DNA from: Saccoglossus kowalevskii
Taxonomy: Eukaryota > Hemichordata > Enteropneusta > Harrimaniidae
DNA: 52,598 nucleotides
Assembly: GCF_000003605.2 (NCBI RefSeq)
Contig: NW_003119430.1
Span: 217,726-270,323 of the forward strand
Reading direction: 5' to 3'
Shown: positions 37,566 to 48,403 of the stretch, piece by piece
How the letters are laid out: the number at the start of each line of letters is the position of its first letter
Numbering within the stretch: position 1 is the stretch's first letter
The notes under the pieces: generated by a model
What the model was told of the DNA's origin: nothing
Database searches by the model: none
Seen by the model: only the letters and a program-made list of their open reading frames with translations
Made by a program: the position numbers and the translations under genes

Positions 37566-37580
37566 TTGTTGTTGTTATCA
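37504..37580 (+). terminator. Poly(A) signal with UGUA cluster and GT-rich downstream element
   Basis: Five TGTA motifs at exact 5-nt spacing (37504, 37509, 37514, 37519, 37524) lie just upstream of AATAAA (37545-37550). A GT-rich stretch (about 37554-37578) follows. In animals CFIm (NUDT21) binds paired UGUA upstream of cleavage sites, CPSF binds AAUAAA, and CstF binds the downstream GU-rich element. All three parts are present in order and at plausible spacing. Confidence 0.65.
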
Positions 37581-37658
37581 ATGTGACTAATTAATAATAA
37601 TCACTTTTATTATTAAAACGTATTAAGACGTGTAAATAGGTAATGGTAAAATAACTAG

Positions 37659-37804
<146 letters not shown>

Positions 37805-38707
37805 AAGAACACTCAAACTCGTGTATTTACTTCCTTGAATTAATTACACAAAAAGACGGCGTTTAAATATAGTTTCATTTCCCTAAACGTTTGGGTCGTA
37901 AAAATGGTTATATTTCATATAATTACAATCCAGTACATATTTAGAAATACATTTTATTTTACTTTGCATGGAAATAACTCTAATTAAAATAATACTTTTT
38001 GCAATTTCAAATTCAAATAGACTACTGTAGATAACATGTAATATTAACAATTAATGATGAATATCGTCTCTTATCTCGTATCATAACATTCATATCATTC
38101 ACCAACTAATATTACTTTTACCTTTAATATGTTTTTATCCTGAAACATATACGTTTTTATTTATTTCCTTTTTTTTTAAATTTTTGCATTTTGCATTCAT
38201 GAGACATTTACAGTTCTGCTTTGAATATTAGGACACACGCACACATATCATACTTTTATGTTATAGTGAAAACGTAACAACAGACAACAAGTTGGAAATT
38301 ATATCACACTACCTTGTCAGTTATATGGACGTAAAGGTCCAAGTGTCGCATGCCAATCCAAATATTGCTTGATATTGGTCATAACTGAGGCTATAACAAA
38401 CCATTATCATTTTATAAATACGTCAATGCATATATAGTAATAGAAAACACGTTTGTTCATCAAAAGTATGATTATCAATGCTTTAAACATCTAGTATGCG
38501 CTTGTCGACAGAATAAACATTCCTTAGCTTTCATAAATATACTCCATGTACTTGGCGCATTCTGTATTCCGAACCTCGTTGTCTCGATACAACGGCAGCT
38601 ATATTCGTGCCTTGTCAGAGGTTTCCGATTTCAACGACTTGTGATTGTTGTTTATCCATGCTGACGTCACATGCAAATGATCTGTAATGATCCTCTAATT
38701 CCCTACA
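37805..38707. other. AT-rich spacer
   Basis: No gene, RNA or mobile element is recognised between the TTTA tract and the 48-bp minisatellite. Confidence 0.5.
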
Positions 38708-39030
38708 CCAGAGGGTTTTCGACCGAAAACCTTTGTATTCTCTAATAGCCTTATGCCAGAGGGTTTTCGTTCGAAAATCATTTCATTCTCTAATGGCCCT
38801 TTACCAGAGGGTTTTCGACTGAAAAACGTTTCATCTTCTCGTGGCCCTATATAAGACCAGAGGGTTTTCGACTGAAAATCATTTCATTCTCTCGTGGCTC
38901 TATACTAAAGTGTTTTTCGGTCGAAAACTATTTGAAACTCTTATGATCCGTACCACAGACTTTTTTTAGGAAAAATATTTCTTAGCCCATGGCCCTTCAC
39001 GAATGAGTTTTTCAAAGAAAAAAACACAGT
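38708..39030. repeat. 48-bp minisatellite with palindromic core, about 7 units
   Basis: Units start at about 38708, 38756, 38804, 38857, 38905, 38953 and 38998-39001. The spacing is 48 bp except for one 53-bp unit that carries a 5-nt insertion. Each unit begins CCAGAGGGTTTTCG; the first has perfect arms GGTTTTCG and CGAAAACC around a 2-nt centre. The remainder is like TTTCATTCTCTAATGGCCCT. Units 1-4 are well conserved, 5 is intermediate, and 6-7 have largely lost the palindrome. The array is non-coding. Confidence 0.93.
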
Positions 39031-41606
39031 TAGTTTGGCAAGTAAATGAACTGCATTTCAAATTACATCATATTAATTAATCACTCTTTCATTCCGAAAT
39101 AAATAAGAGGAAGAAAAAAATGATAGCAGAGCTACAGAAATTGCCAAACACTATTTTATTTCAATATTTTGCATGGCTGGCAATATCTAGCTGTTTTTTT
39201 TATTTAATAATAAAACATTCTAAAGACTAAATGCACGGGTGCGAAGAAACTTCAAAACTAATTTGCATAACTGTAATAAAACCCTTGAAAGCAATAAGTC
39301 GAAATTACTTCAATGCAATGCCGGTATATCATTTTAGTAATCATGTCTTACGACCTTGTGAACGAACAAAATCATAATGTACATGCCAAATTTTCAAGGC
39401 TAATAATGAATGTTTATATTAAATCCATGCCACACACCTGCAAATTCTGAGGGTCTGAGTAATAACCACGGAGAAGAAGTATAATTGTACGATAATAACG
39501 ATGTGCTGTATAAACTTGATTTATTATTAAGGTATAGATACATTTTCTTTCTATTTTTAATTAATTAAATACCATTGGCTCGCCGCCGTTAATAAGCTCT
39601 GCCACATATTACAAAAATAATTCAAATATATCTCAACACTACGGTATATATGAGTGTACACAATTCGTGACCAATCGCAGCCATCATATATAGATCGACA
39701 ATGATTAGGAGGTATGTAAGCGGGCATTTTTTTTTATAATATACAATGCCACGAGTTGTAAAATTGCGAGAAACACTTGTAAAGGCCGACTAGTAGACTA
39801 TTCAGGGGAGGTAAATTGTTGATTTGAAACAACAAAATATGGGGGAAATTGTTTTATAAATTCATAGTGCACTTTCAATAAAAAAACTATATAGGTGTTT
39901 ATATAGATAACCTTCTGGTGTTTTATATCATCTTCTTGTTTTCTGGGAATAAGTACTTAAGTAGACCTAACGACTAGAACAATGTCAGACGGGTGTGTTG
40001 CAGATAAACAAGACATCACATAATGGGAAGGTATACTAACACACAAAATATAGTGGCTATAACTCTCACATAAGCAAGCCGAATATTGTTTTGTAAAATG
40101 TTATTAGTAATCAATTTCATTAAGTTTCAGGCATTGTCTTAGAATCATCTTCAGTCTTATATGATATTATGCAGAGCGACATATATACCTTTTGGTTAGT
40201 TCACCCGCTAATTTCAGTGTTTTAGAATGTCTCTTACGTGGTAAAATTTCAAAATGTTAACATAGAGATTGTCTACATATATAAAAAGTTCAAAAACATT
40301 TTCAGGGCTGCAATCTCAATCAATGGAATATAGAAGTAAATGTATATTTTTTTCTTTGGAGAGTATCTACCTGAGCTGGAACATCGTTGCATTGTCTAGT
40401 GTACTTTGAAACATAGATCGTCTTGAAGTATGTGTTTCAGAAAAGTGCACTCATTGACGCTCGAGATTTTCAACGTTTCCACCGTTAACATCATAGTGTG
40501 TCATTTGATGCGGAATGATTTGTTGTGATGGGATGGCGCTGAAATTCTACTCTCGTCAAGGATAAGATGTTATTTTACTATTGATTCCAGAACAGTCCAC
40601 GTCGTGTCGTTGTAACTTTGTGTTATCCGGTCCTCTCATATATAAAAGCTTGGTTAACTTTCTCGATATTTATAGTGGGACACAAATTCATATTTCAGGA
40701 CATAAGTATGTTTAAATATGTCGGAGGTACATTTTATTCAAAACAATTACATGGTCCATTACAGACGTCGATAAAAGTCTAGTATATAGTATATCGAATT
40801 TCAAAAAGACGGCGTTCCCGTAAGAAAGGGTTATTTGACTATCCATTTATACCATGTAGTTCATTCATCAACAGATGGGCACAGATATTATATCTGCACG
40901 GTTGTCCTATATAATACACAAATTATTATAATTTGTCTGTCAGATACGTAATACTTTGTGGGTGGTTTTATACTAGAATAGAGATTATATGAATTATTTG
41001 CAATTTGTTCTGTTTTACTTTACATTCATTTATTCAGCCTGGAAAAAAAATCAATATTTTATAGACTGCACATTTTGCGCAAGTAACCAAGACAAATGGG
41101 CTTCCGGTGGTTGCCTCTCCTCCTGGGACGTATATAAAATAAAAAAATGGCGTTAATTTTTTTAACACCCGTTTTGTGTACCAAAATAATTTTCATGACG
41201 TACATATTTATTTATAGGATGTAATTACAAAATATTTACACGCAAATGATAGCACTGTAAATGTTATTTACAATGGTTTACTTGTTAACTAACTTGCGCA
41301 ATTAGGTTGACAAATAGGTTAGGTCAACTGTGACTTCATAATGCCGTTGACCAGACACAGAATAACAATATTGCTCTTCATGAGTATGAGCGATCAGTTG
41401 TGCCAAATAAACATATTCTCTTAATATAACTCAAACATATTTCTATAGAATAAAATCGCATAAGAGTATTCTCAGTATGTATGTAAAACGAACAGTCTTA
41501 AAACAATTATTAAAATTGCCTTCAAAATAGCCTATTCTACCACTGCGTGGCAGGGTGATTTTTTTATTTGAAATATCTAGAACCCCTGACAGAATTGAAC
41601 TTGTTT
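39031..41606. other. AT-rich region without recognisable genes
   Basis: No splice-bounded exon, RNA gene or transposon was recognised. All open frames are very short. Confidence 0.5.
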
Positions 41607-41660
41607 GGCTCGTTTGTATGCATGAGGCGCTACAGGTCACGTGACAGCGTCGAACGAGCC
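41607..41660. promoter_or_regulatory. GTCACGTGAC palindrome nested in a longer inverted repeat
   Basis: GTCACGTGAC (41636-41645) is a perfect palindrome equal to the CLEAR/E-box motif bound by TFEB/MITF/USF-type bHLH-zip factors. GGCTCGTT (41607-41614) and AACGAGCC (41653-41660) flank it as 8-bp inverted arms. An ATG at 41713 and a GTGAGT donor at 41745 lie downstream. No gene is confirmed. Confidence 0.35.
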
Positions 41661-43199
41661 TGAAAGTTCATTTCGTGATCCTACAGAACATCACGCGTAC
41701 CGGAAACCGACAAATGACTTATTGGACGTTTTGCAATGTGACATGTGAGTCAAAATGTGATGTCTCATTAAATATGGCCGTCGGCTATTTGGTACGAGTT
41801 CGGGTCGTCCTTACCACACGCGAATCAGCACATGAAACGTTTAATTCGCATTGGCAGCAAATATGAGGTTGACATTTAGTTTTAAATAATCCTCTTTACG
41901 TCATCGACGTTTCCAGAGTAACCATATTATTGCACCAAATGTGCAATGCCAGTGGATGCAATCTTGTTATCAATGCTTTGGAACCAACTGTCATGTGATC
42001 TTTACTTTTTGTATAAATGATGTTTACTTTATATAATTGCCATATATACTAGTATACGAAAACAGTAAAAAATAAGAAAACACTCTCCTCCTCAAAATTG
42101 ATCAATATCATCACATGCTCCTAATCTAAAGTCATAAGATATTGTATTCATTTTTTCATCAATCAAATTATTAACGCTTTCGGCTTCTCTTTTGTTTGCT
42201 TCGAATGCGTACAATGCAAACTCGAGTCAGTAATTAGAGTTCATATAGCATGAGAAAAACCATGTGGCTGGAGTGATTACTTTTGAAAAATACTAATAAG
42301 TTCCAAATTTATTCCGCCATAACAGGTACATATTTTATATTAACTTTGTCATATTATCATGATTGTTCCCTACGGTCATGTATAACCTCTGTTTAGAAAA
42401 TTAAACTAACCAATCGATAATCGAATACAATCAAGAGTCAAAATAAACGGATTACTTCAACAATAACGAATTCCAGTTATTTATCAAAACCAATGAGTAT
42501 AGTTCCCCAATGCCGTTATTTATCGTGGGTATAAAAGTTGACTTTGGGTGGTATTGGCGGAGTTTGGGTTAACTTGCATTCCAACAACTTCCAGCAGTTT
42601 ACACATAAATAACGCGGATCGTTCAGCAGTTTGTGAGAGTATACATCAACAACTGAAAAATCATATCAATGTCACTGATTTTAGTAGTGGTTGTATCTAT
42701 ACAATTGACAACACTTTGTTTTGTATTGTCATTTGAAGATATTACGATGACGTGCTATACACATCTAGAAACATTTAGAAAATGTTTTCCAAAAAACTAT
42801 TGAAAGCACTGTATTTACTCATTCATCTGTATACCTCGTGAATCGTGTTTATTTCACTCTGTACCAGGTGCAACAGACACTGACATAATCTGTTAATATC
42901 TAGTCACGACTCATCAATTATTTTATAATTCAAAGATATCTGTCACAGTGGATTCTAGCTGTTACAAAGAAGGAACAACTTTAACCTGACGGGGGATGTC
43001 TAACAGGAAATGATGACCACACTTTCAAATCTGATTTGAGTCGTTAGTCTGACTGGAAGCGACAATAACGAGATTATTTACAGTCTAGTTATTTATCTCT
43101 GTACAATAATTGATGTGCGTGGGTTTCGTTTTTAAAAGTAAAGTAATCTTAACTGTTAGGCACGAAGATACAATGTATCAAACACCACGACATAATAAC
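41661..43199. other. Region without confirmed genes
   Basis: The plus-strand frame 41675-41866 (63 codons) contains an internal GTGAGT donor at 41745-41750, so it could include a short first exon after the E-box palindrome. Its sequence has no recognisable domain. Nothing else is supported. Confidence 0.35.
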
Positions 43200-43235
43200 A
43201 ACAATAATAGTAATAATAATAATAATAATAATAGT
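43200..43235. repeat. (AAT)n microsatellite
   Basis: An imperfect AAC/AAT then pure AAT run directly before the A+B dispersed repeat. Such tracts often lie at the ends of SINE- or MITE-like insertions. Confidence 0.85.
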
Positions 43236-43263
43236 TCTGTGATATTATTATATATTATTATAC

Positions 43264-43375
43264 ATATGTCACCGTAACCCCATAAGTTACAGCGTGCCAT
43301 AATTTTACGCTGCGCGCTGTACTGTCTTCGTGCATGCTTTGAGGTATTCTCGTAATAACCTCATATTATCTTATT
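43264..43375 (+). repeat. Dispersed repeat, contiguous A+B copy
   Basis: Part A (about 43264-43304) and part B (about 43312-43372) lie side by side here. At 28.3-29.2 kb the same two parts flank the RTE fragment. An (AAT)n microsatellite directly precedes it (43200-43235) and T/A-rich sequence follows. I saw no coding capacity, and the family is not recognised. Confidence 0.6.
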
Positions 43376-43816
43376 TATAATATTACACCTTATTATACCT
43401 TATACCTTATTTTACCTTTGAATTAAATACAGTATATTCACTCTCCGCGTGTGGGATGCGTGATGTTGTTGATAGATCCACTCCGCGTGGGTGCGTAGAC
43501 TAGTTATCTTCCTGTTTTATTTTGAAATGTTTTCAATATCAATATACTAGAATATAAAAGTTGTTTCAATGACTTTCCATACAATATTTGTAGTAATTAT
43601 GATCAGCCAGGCTGGTAAGTGTATGGCGATTTTCTCAACACTTGTGGAGTTTATCTGAATGAAAGTTATCTAGATATTATAACAGCTATTGGGAATCAAA
43701 TTCCCTCAGCCTGTAGAATATACGTCTCCATTTTATTTCATAGTCGAAGAAAGCAACGCGCCTACGATCGTGTCAGAATACATGTTTGAATTCAAAGGGC
43801 GGTAGTCGTCGTGCCA
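43376..43816. other. Spacer with short local duplication
   Basis: Related words CTCTCCGCGTGTGGGATGCG (43441) and CCACTCCGCGTGGGTGCG (about 43479) form a small local duplication. An AT-rich TTATACCTTATACC-type run lies near 43385-43412. No gene is recognised. Confidence 0.45.
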
Positions 43817-43862
43817 CGCATGCGCGAGACATATGAGTCTCATATAAACAAAGATGGCGACT
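43817..43862 (+). promoter_or_regulatory. NRF1 plus YY1-type promoter/initiator module
   Basis: CGCATGCGCG (43817-43826) contains the NRF1 half-site pair. AAGATGGCGAC (43851-43861) matches the YY1 core AAGATGGCGGC, which in TATA-less housekeeping promoters often spans the start codon. The order and 25-bp spacing are typical of a real promoter and start. Confidence 0.4.
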
Positions 43863-43918
43863 CTGGCTTTTGTGCAGATCAACGAGTACAAACTGAGACG
43901 TTACCAAGCTTTAATTAG
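43854..43918 (+). CDS. Possible first coding exon of an unidentified gene (21 codons plus 2 nt)
   Basis: The ATG at 43854 has A at -3 and G at +4, directly after an NRF1/YY1 module. The frame begins MATLAFVQINEYKLRRYQAL. It can end at an AG|GTATTT donor (43918/43919) or at TAG|GTGATT (43930/43931), and without splicing it stops at a TGA five codons later. The peptide is not one I recognise. No matching downstream exon was found in this window, so the rest would have to lie beyond a long intron, or the exon is spurious. A short uORF precedes it. Confidence 0.25.
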
Positions 43919-44601
43919 GTATTTTTGTAGGTGATTGGAAGGTATCGAAGGAGTCACCGGCATAATTAGTGCAAGTCGCGCGTAGGTCAAACCTCATATT
44001 TGTGATTCCCATTAGAAGAGCGCATTGAATTGTGGCAAAATCAATGTTTATCTACTCAAATGTCGCATATGCGCAGCGCGACGATTACTACCCTTTAAGC
44101 TTGTGCTTTCAATTTTGCTGAATTTCGCTCAAATAAATACTTAGTTTGGTTTTTTGATAGTTCAGTGTATTTAAGGAGGTTTGAGCCGATTTGGAGATTA
44201 TTTGTCATGTCCACCATACTTTCATCATTATCATGATACTGAAAATGAAAAAAATAAATTGCCGGAAACATTTTCGGATAACAAGAGTTCGAAATGGCAT
44301 ATTTTGCATTGTCTTTTATGGTGAAATAATTTTTTTATTTGTTGGGTGACACAAAGAAAAAATCGCCTTATCAATATGAAATCTAATATTGATAAAATAG
44401 TTCAGAAAATTGACATTTAATTTAGTCATTTTCAATTATATACAAATGGAGATTCTTTCCCATAATACATTGCGTGCAGTACATAAAATACAATTACAGT
44501 ATATGTAAATACGAATTCGACTCGTACTGCTCAGGGTCAACAAGATGTCATCGAGAATGTTCGTGGGTACGAAAATAGTATCTAACAAACGGTCATAAAA
44601 C
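43919..44601. other. Region without confirmed genes
   Basis: Contains another CpG-bearing GCATATGCGCAGCGCG stretch near 44067 that resembles NRF1 half-sites. The rest is AT-rich with no exon. Confidence 0.35.
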
Positions 44602-44632
44602 AAAATGGCGGACTGACGAATTGGCATGCGCA
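44602..44632. promoter_or_regulatory. Second YY1/NRF1-type module
   Basis: AAAATGGCGGAC (44602-44613) is YY1-like, and GCATGCGCA (44624-44632) is an NRF1 core. On the plus strand the ATG frame stops after three codons. On the minus strand a 65-codon frame opens at 44633 but has no recognised domain. It may be a promoter without a visible exon, or chance. Confidence 0.3.
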
Positions 44633-45814
44633 AAGAGCGCGCACTTCAAATTGAAAGTCGTATTCTGACCTAAGTTGTATATTTCTAACTTAATTTCAGA
44701 GTTTAAAATATGAAATGAACACTTTATTTTACTATAGACAGAAAGTCTACAGGTATGAAACATCATTGCGAATTCTGACAACATCCGCTACGATACGAAA
44801 CATTGTAGTTCATTGAACAGAACAATCATTATTGCAAGTAAATTGACAGTCATTTTAATAACAGTAAATTGTTTTGTAACTCTATTTTTGGGATTTTTAT
44901 TTGCTCTGACAACCATGAATGTACGTTACATAATTGGTTACGTTCGTAATATAAATATTCTTTTTATATTCTATGTTATAACAGTCTCAAAAGCCTCATT
45001 CATACGTGCAGAGAAATGGAAGGCTCCGGCGCTTTGTAAATATTTCTTATCATTGGGCTAACTTTGATTTTGTTCATACGTCACAGAAACAAAATGGTGG
45101 ACAGAAACACCATGTACTTGTAACTTGTGTCTCTGTTATTTTTTTCACTTTTTTGTTTGAGACTAGTTCGACGTCATTTATCACATATGCTTATCATTAT
45201 CAATTTTTATGTGGCATGATTGGATTTGGAATTTGAGTTTAAAATGAACGATGTCGAGCGAATAAGCCACTTCTCACACGCCACTATGGCATAAATCTTG
45301 TTTTCTCGTGTCGTTTCGTACATCAAAGTCAACATGCTCTGCTGGTCTTTACAAATAGCAATTAATAAATTTTGTCTACTCTGTTGACCAAGTATTTCCG
45401 TGCTCATGAGCTGCTCGCCTGTTGTCTGCCATTTCGTGTTAACATCAGCCGATACCATTAGTGTGCCGTTGGAGGGCGTTGTTCACACTGTGGGTCGAAA
45501 CCAGCTTAATCTTTTTACACGTGTTTTTCGACAGTGGATTAAGATAAACTCTGATCGAGCTCCGTGTGTAGCACATGTGTGAGCACCGTAACAAAAGGTA
45601 TTTTTTGAGATCAAATATAACGCTCCCTATTATACCACAAAATGCCTGGCGACAGTATGGTGGGCATGTATTTTTTTCCTGATCTAAAAATAAATAGTTA
45701 AATACCTAAATCTATTTTTGTTTAGTTTGAAGCGGCTTTAATAATATAGTTGAATTGCGTTATTTTTGACTTTGTCATATCACTTATTACTTGAAAGCAT
45801 TTATAAATAACTCC
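44633..45814. other. Region without recognisable genes
   Basis: Short frames on both strands, the longest 83 codons, with no domain. A further AAAATGGTGGAC word lies at about 45091. No exon chain can be built. Confidence 0.4.
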
Positions 45815-45975
45815 GAGCGAGTGAGTGAGTGATAATTATAAATCAAGTGTTTAAATATGTTTCAAATTATTACATTTTTAATACTGTTGAGCATATTGTC
45901 CAGTACTGCCTGATCGACTATCGGTGTTAAACGTCAATCAGTCATGTGTTTGTTTGTTTGTTTGTTTGTTATTTT
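45815..45975. repeat. Repeat of mollusc-like type with (TTTG)n
   Basis: GAGCGAGTGAGTGAGTG (about 45818-45834) is followed by ATCGGTGTTAAACGTCAATC (45918-45937) and then (TTTG)n (45948-45970). Sequences with GAGTGAGTGAG ends and a GTTTAAC/GTTAAAC..TCAATC motif recur widely in mollusc assemblies as I recall them. This copy is partial and diverged. Confidence 0.35.
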
Positions 45976-47273
45976 ACAACAGCATACACCCATATATAAT
46001 TAAACACAGGGTGAGGACTTGTAAATATCAGATGCATTGTTCATATCCTCACTGTGAGCATATTACCTACCATGCGGTGAGTATTATCCTCCGTCCTAAA
46101 CGAGTCCGGTGAAACTGTACATACATTTACCATTCATGTGTTGCACTTGTCAGCGATTGAAATTAAGCAATATTTTCAACAAGCAAAACTTTAGGTAAAA
46201 ATAGCCGTCATGCACTATGTGATTAATTATACTTGCCGTAACTTCAAAAATTAATGCAAAATCGTAGCTCAGAAAAAAATGTCGATGTGATTTTAATCAC
46301 GGTTATCACATTTATCACGCTACAAAGCACAACAAAAAACAGATTTGTATATTTATAGGGTAAATCATCACATATTGTATGATTACGGGTGCGTCAATAT
46401 AGACTCGTGAACGACAACAACTAACATTTTTCCATTCTATAATTTATATTGAAAGAACTAAATTTGAATGTATTTATAATTGATTTTTAGAATCGGGTAA
46501 GAATGACATTTCATTCTATTCTATTTTTTTATATGATACTATCGTTTTCACCCTAAATGATATTTATTCTGTGCGTGCATTTTCATAAGATTCCATCTCA
46601 GTAGGTCAGTATCAAATATTCTAAACACGTACATATTCATTGTACCGTGTACTTAATCGAGACTAATGAACACAATTAGTCGGGCAATCACGAAACACAT
46701 TATCTACGTTGTACGGTGTTCAAAGCAAACACACGTTGTGTGAAAAACTAAAGGCCACATGTCAAAATCAATGAATGAAGCAGCGTCCGTGAGCGCCTGT
46801 GAAATAGGAATCATCGCCTCGTCAGCTGAATGTTGGCGGGTTATTTACACGGATTGGAATTTGGAATTCATGATCGATTCTCCTCCCAGCAGATGTTATG
46901 ATTTTTAATTATAACTGTCACTGGCTGAATCTGATTATACGATGGTGGTGTCGTTTATTAGTACGAGTTCAAGGTCAGACTGCAATCAAGAACTTGTATG
47001 GCATGGGTTTAGTCGAAGGTGATAGTGCAACTAAAATTGGTGGGCATGTGTCTTTACCTCGATGAGACTGATAATCACCCCACGCGAATAATGACATGTG
47101 TTGATGAATTATTATAATAATATACATATCAGTGCTATGATCTTTATATTACTTTTTTATATTTATATACTAGTATAATTACTAATTATTTATTTATTGT
47201 GTGTATTTGTCAATTTATCAAAAAAAATATTCAAATAATGTGTACATTTCTATTTACAGTATACACATCAAAT
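45976..47273. other. AT-rich region without recognisable genes
   Basis: No gene, RNA or transposon could be supported here. Confidence 0.5.
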
Positions 47274-47440
47274 ATGATGTGTGACGCAATGGTTATCGTA
47301 CCCGCTCATCATCAAGGAGATCGTGGGATCGGTTGCACACTCGGCAGTGCATAAATACTAGTAGTATATTCTATCCAGGGTCGTAAAGCTATCGGTACCG
47401 GCAACGGCACATAAAAGAACAGTTTCCGCGGGACAACTGA
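47274..47440 (+). repeat. tRNA-derived SINE-like element
   Basis: The head GACGCAATGGTTATCGTACC ... AAGGAGATCGTGGGATCGGTT has tRNA order: box A-like TGGTTATCG and box B-like GGGATCGGTTGC about 35 nt later, with the usual anticodon-arm sequence between. The T stem is imperfect. A non-tRNA body follows (CCAGGGTCGTAAAGCTATCG and GGTACCGGCAACGGCACATA). That head-plus-body structure fits a SINE better than a tRNA gene. The 3' end is not defined. Confidence 0.5.
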
Positions 47441-48403
47441 CGTATTCCTTTCAATATTTCCGATTCAGTAATTGGGCCAGACCTGTTGACCAGAAATGAT
47501 AGTATGAGTGTACAATGCATCTTCGATCTGATAAATACTGGCTAAATCAAAAACTGTAAAAACGGTGCTCTGTACTTCATTGACTTTGCGGAACGATGAT
47601 TATATAGCACATTGCTTGTAATGTTATTATAAAAACAACGGATGTGTCCTACATCAAGTGCATCTTTGGTGTCCTTCACGAGAGTGGCTAATATGAACAC
47701 GATCTATATGATGTACTTGTCATGGACAACGCTATTTGCTGACTGACATGATATCCGTTAGGGAACATAATTGAATAACACACATCGCTGTTATTCGAGA
47801 CTCCATTGGGAAATCTAGCATGAAAGTGTCAACTGTAAATATCACGTTTTATTTTCCAAGTTAAAAATCACAAATAAAGTTGGTGTATTGAGAATTTCGT
47901 TGATTTTCTTTCAGAAATAAAAATTGCAGAACTATTCTGTAACGCGGTGAGATTTCATTGCAAGTGTATTTTCCCTTATACGCCAGATATTCTCAAGACT
48001 TGTATTCAGTGATAGGGCTGTGTGGCCATGTTCCTATGATAATGCAATTATGCTAATTGAGCGCGTTATACGGTGTTAACTATACCTTGACAAAGTTCTA
48101 TGCATTTAATTAGCTCAGTTACAGGTTATACGCGACATTCATTGTTATTACCCATACGTTAACTAAAGTTCACAAGAGTTACACTCATTTATTTAGTCCA
48201 AGTTCAATACGATGGGGATAATAAGATGCAAAATATAAACAATTTCAAATATAAACAAGTATACTTCATTATTTTATGTTCGATTTTAAACTACTAAATG
48301 AATGAATAGACAAATGAATTTAAATAAAAAAAAAAACAGTTCTTTTGTGTAGGCTATCATAAATAAGATCTACATTGGCATAAAAAAAAGTGTTAGCCTA
48401 TAA
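47441..48403. other. AT-rich region without recognisable genes
   Basis: Nothing recognised. An A-run at 48327-48338 lies close before the 21-bp minisatellite. Confidence 0.5.

Noticed and set aside
38708-39030. CRISPR-like regular palindromic repeats
   Set aside because: The genome is eukaryotic. The spacers are themselves repeats of each other and no cas genes are present. This is a minisatellite.
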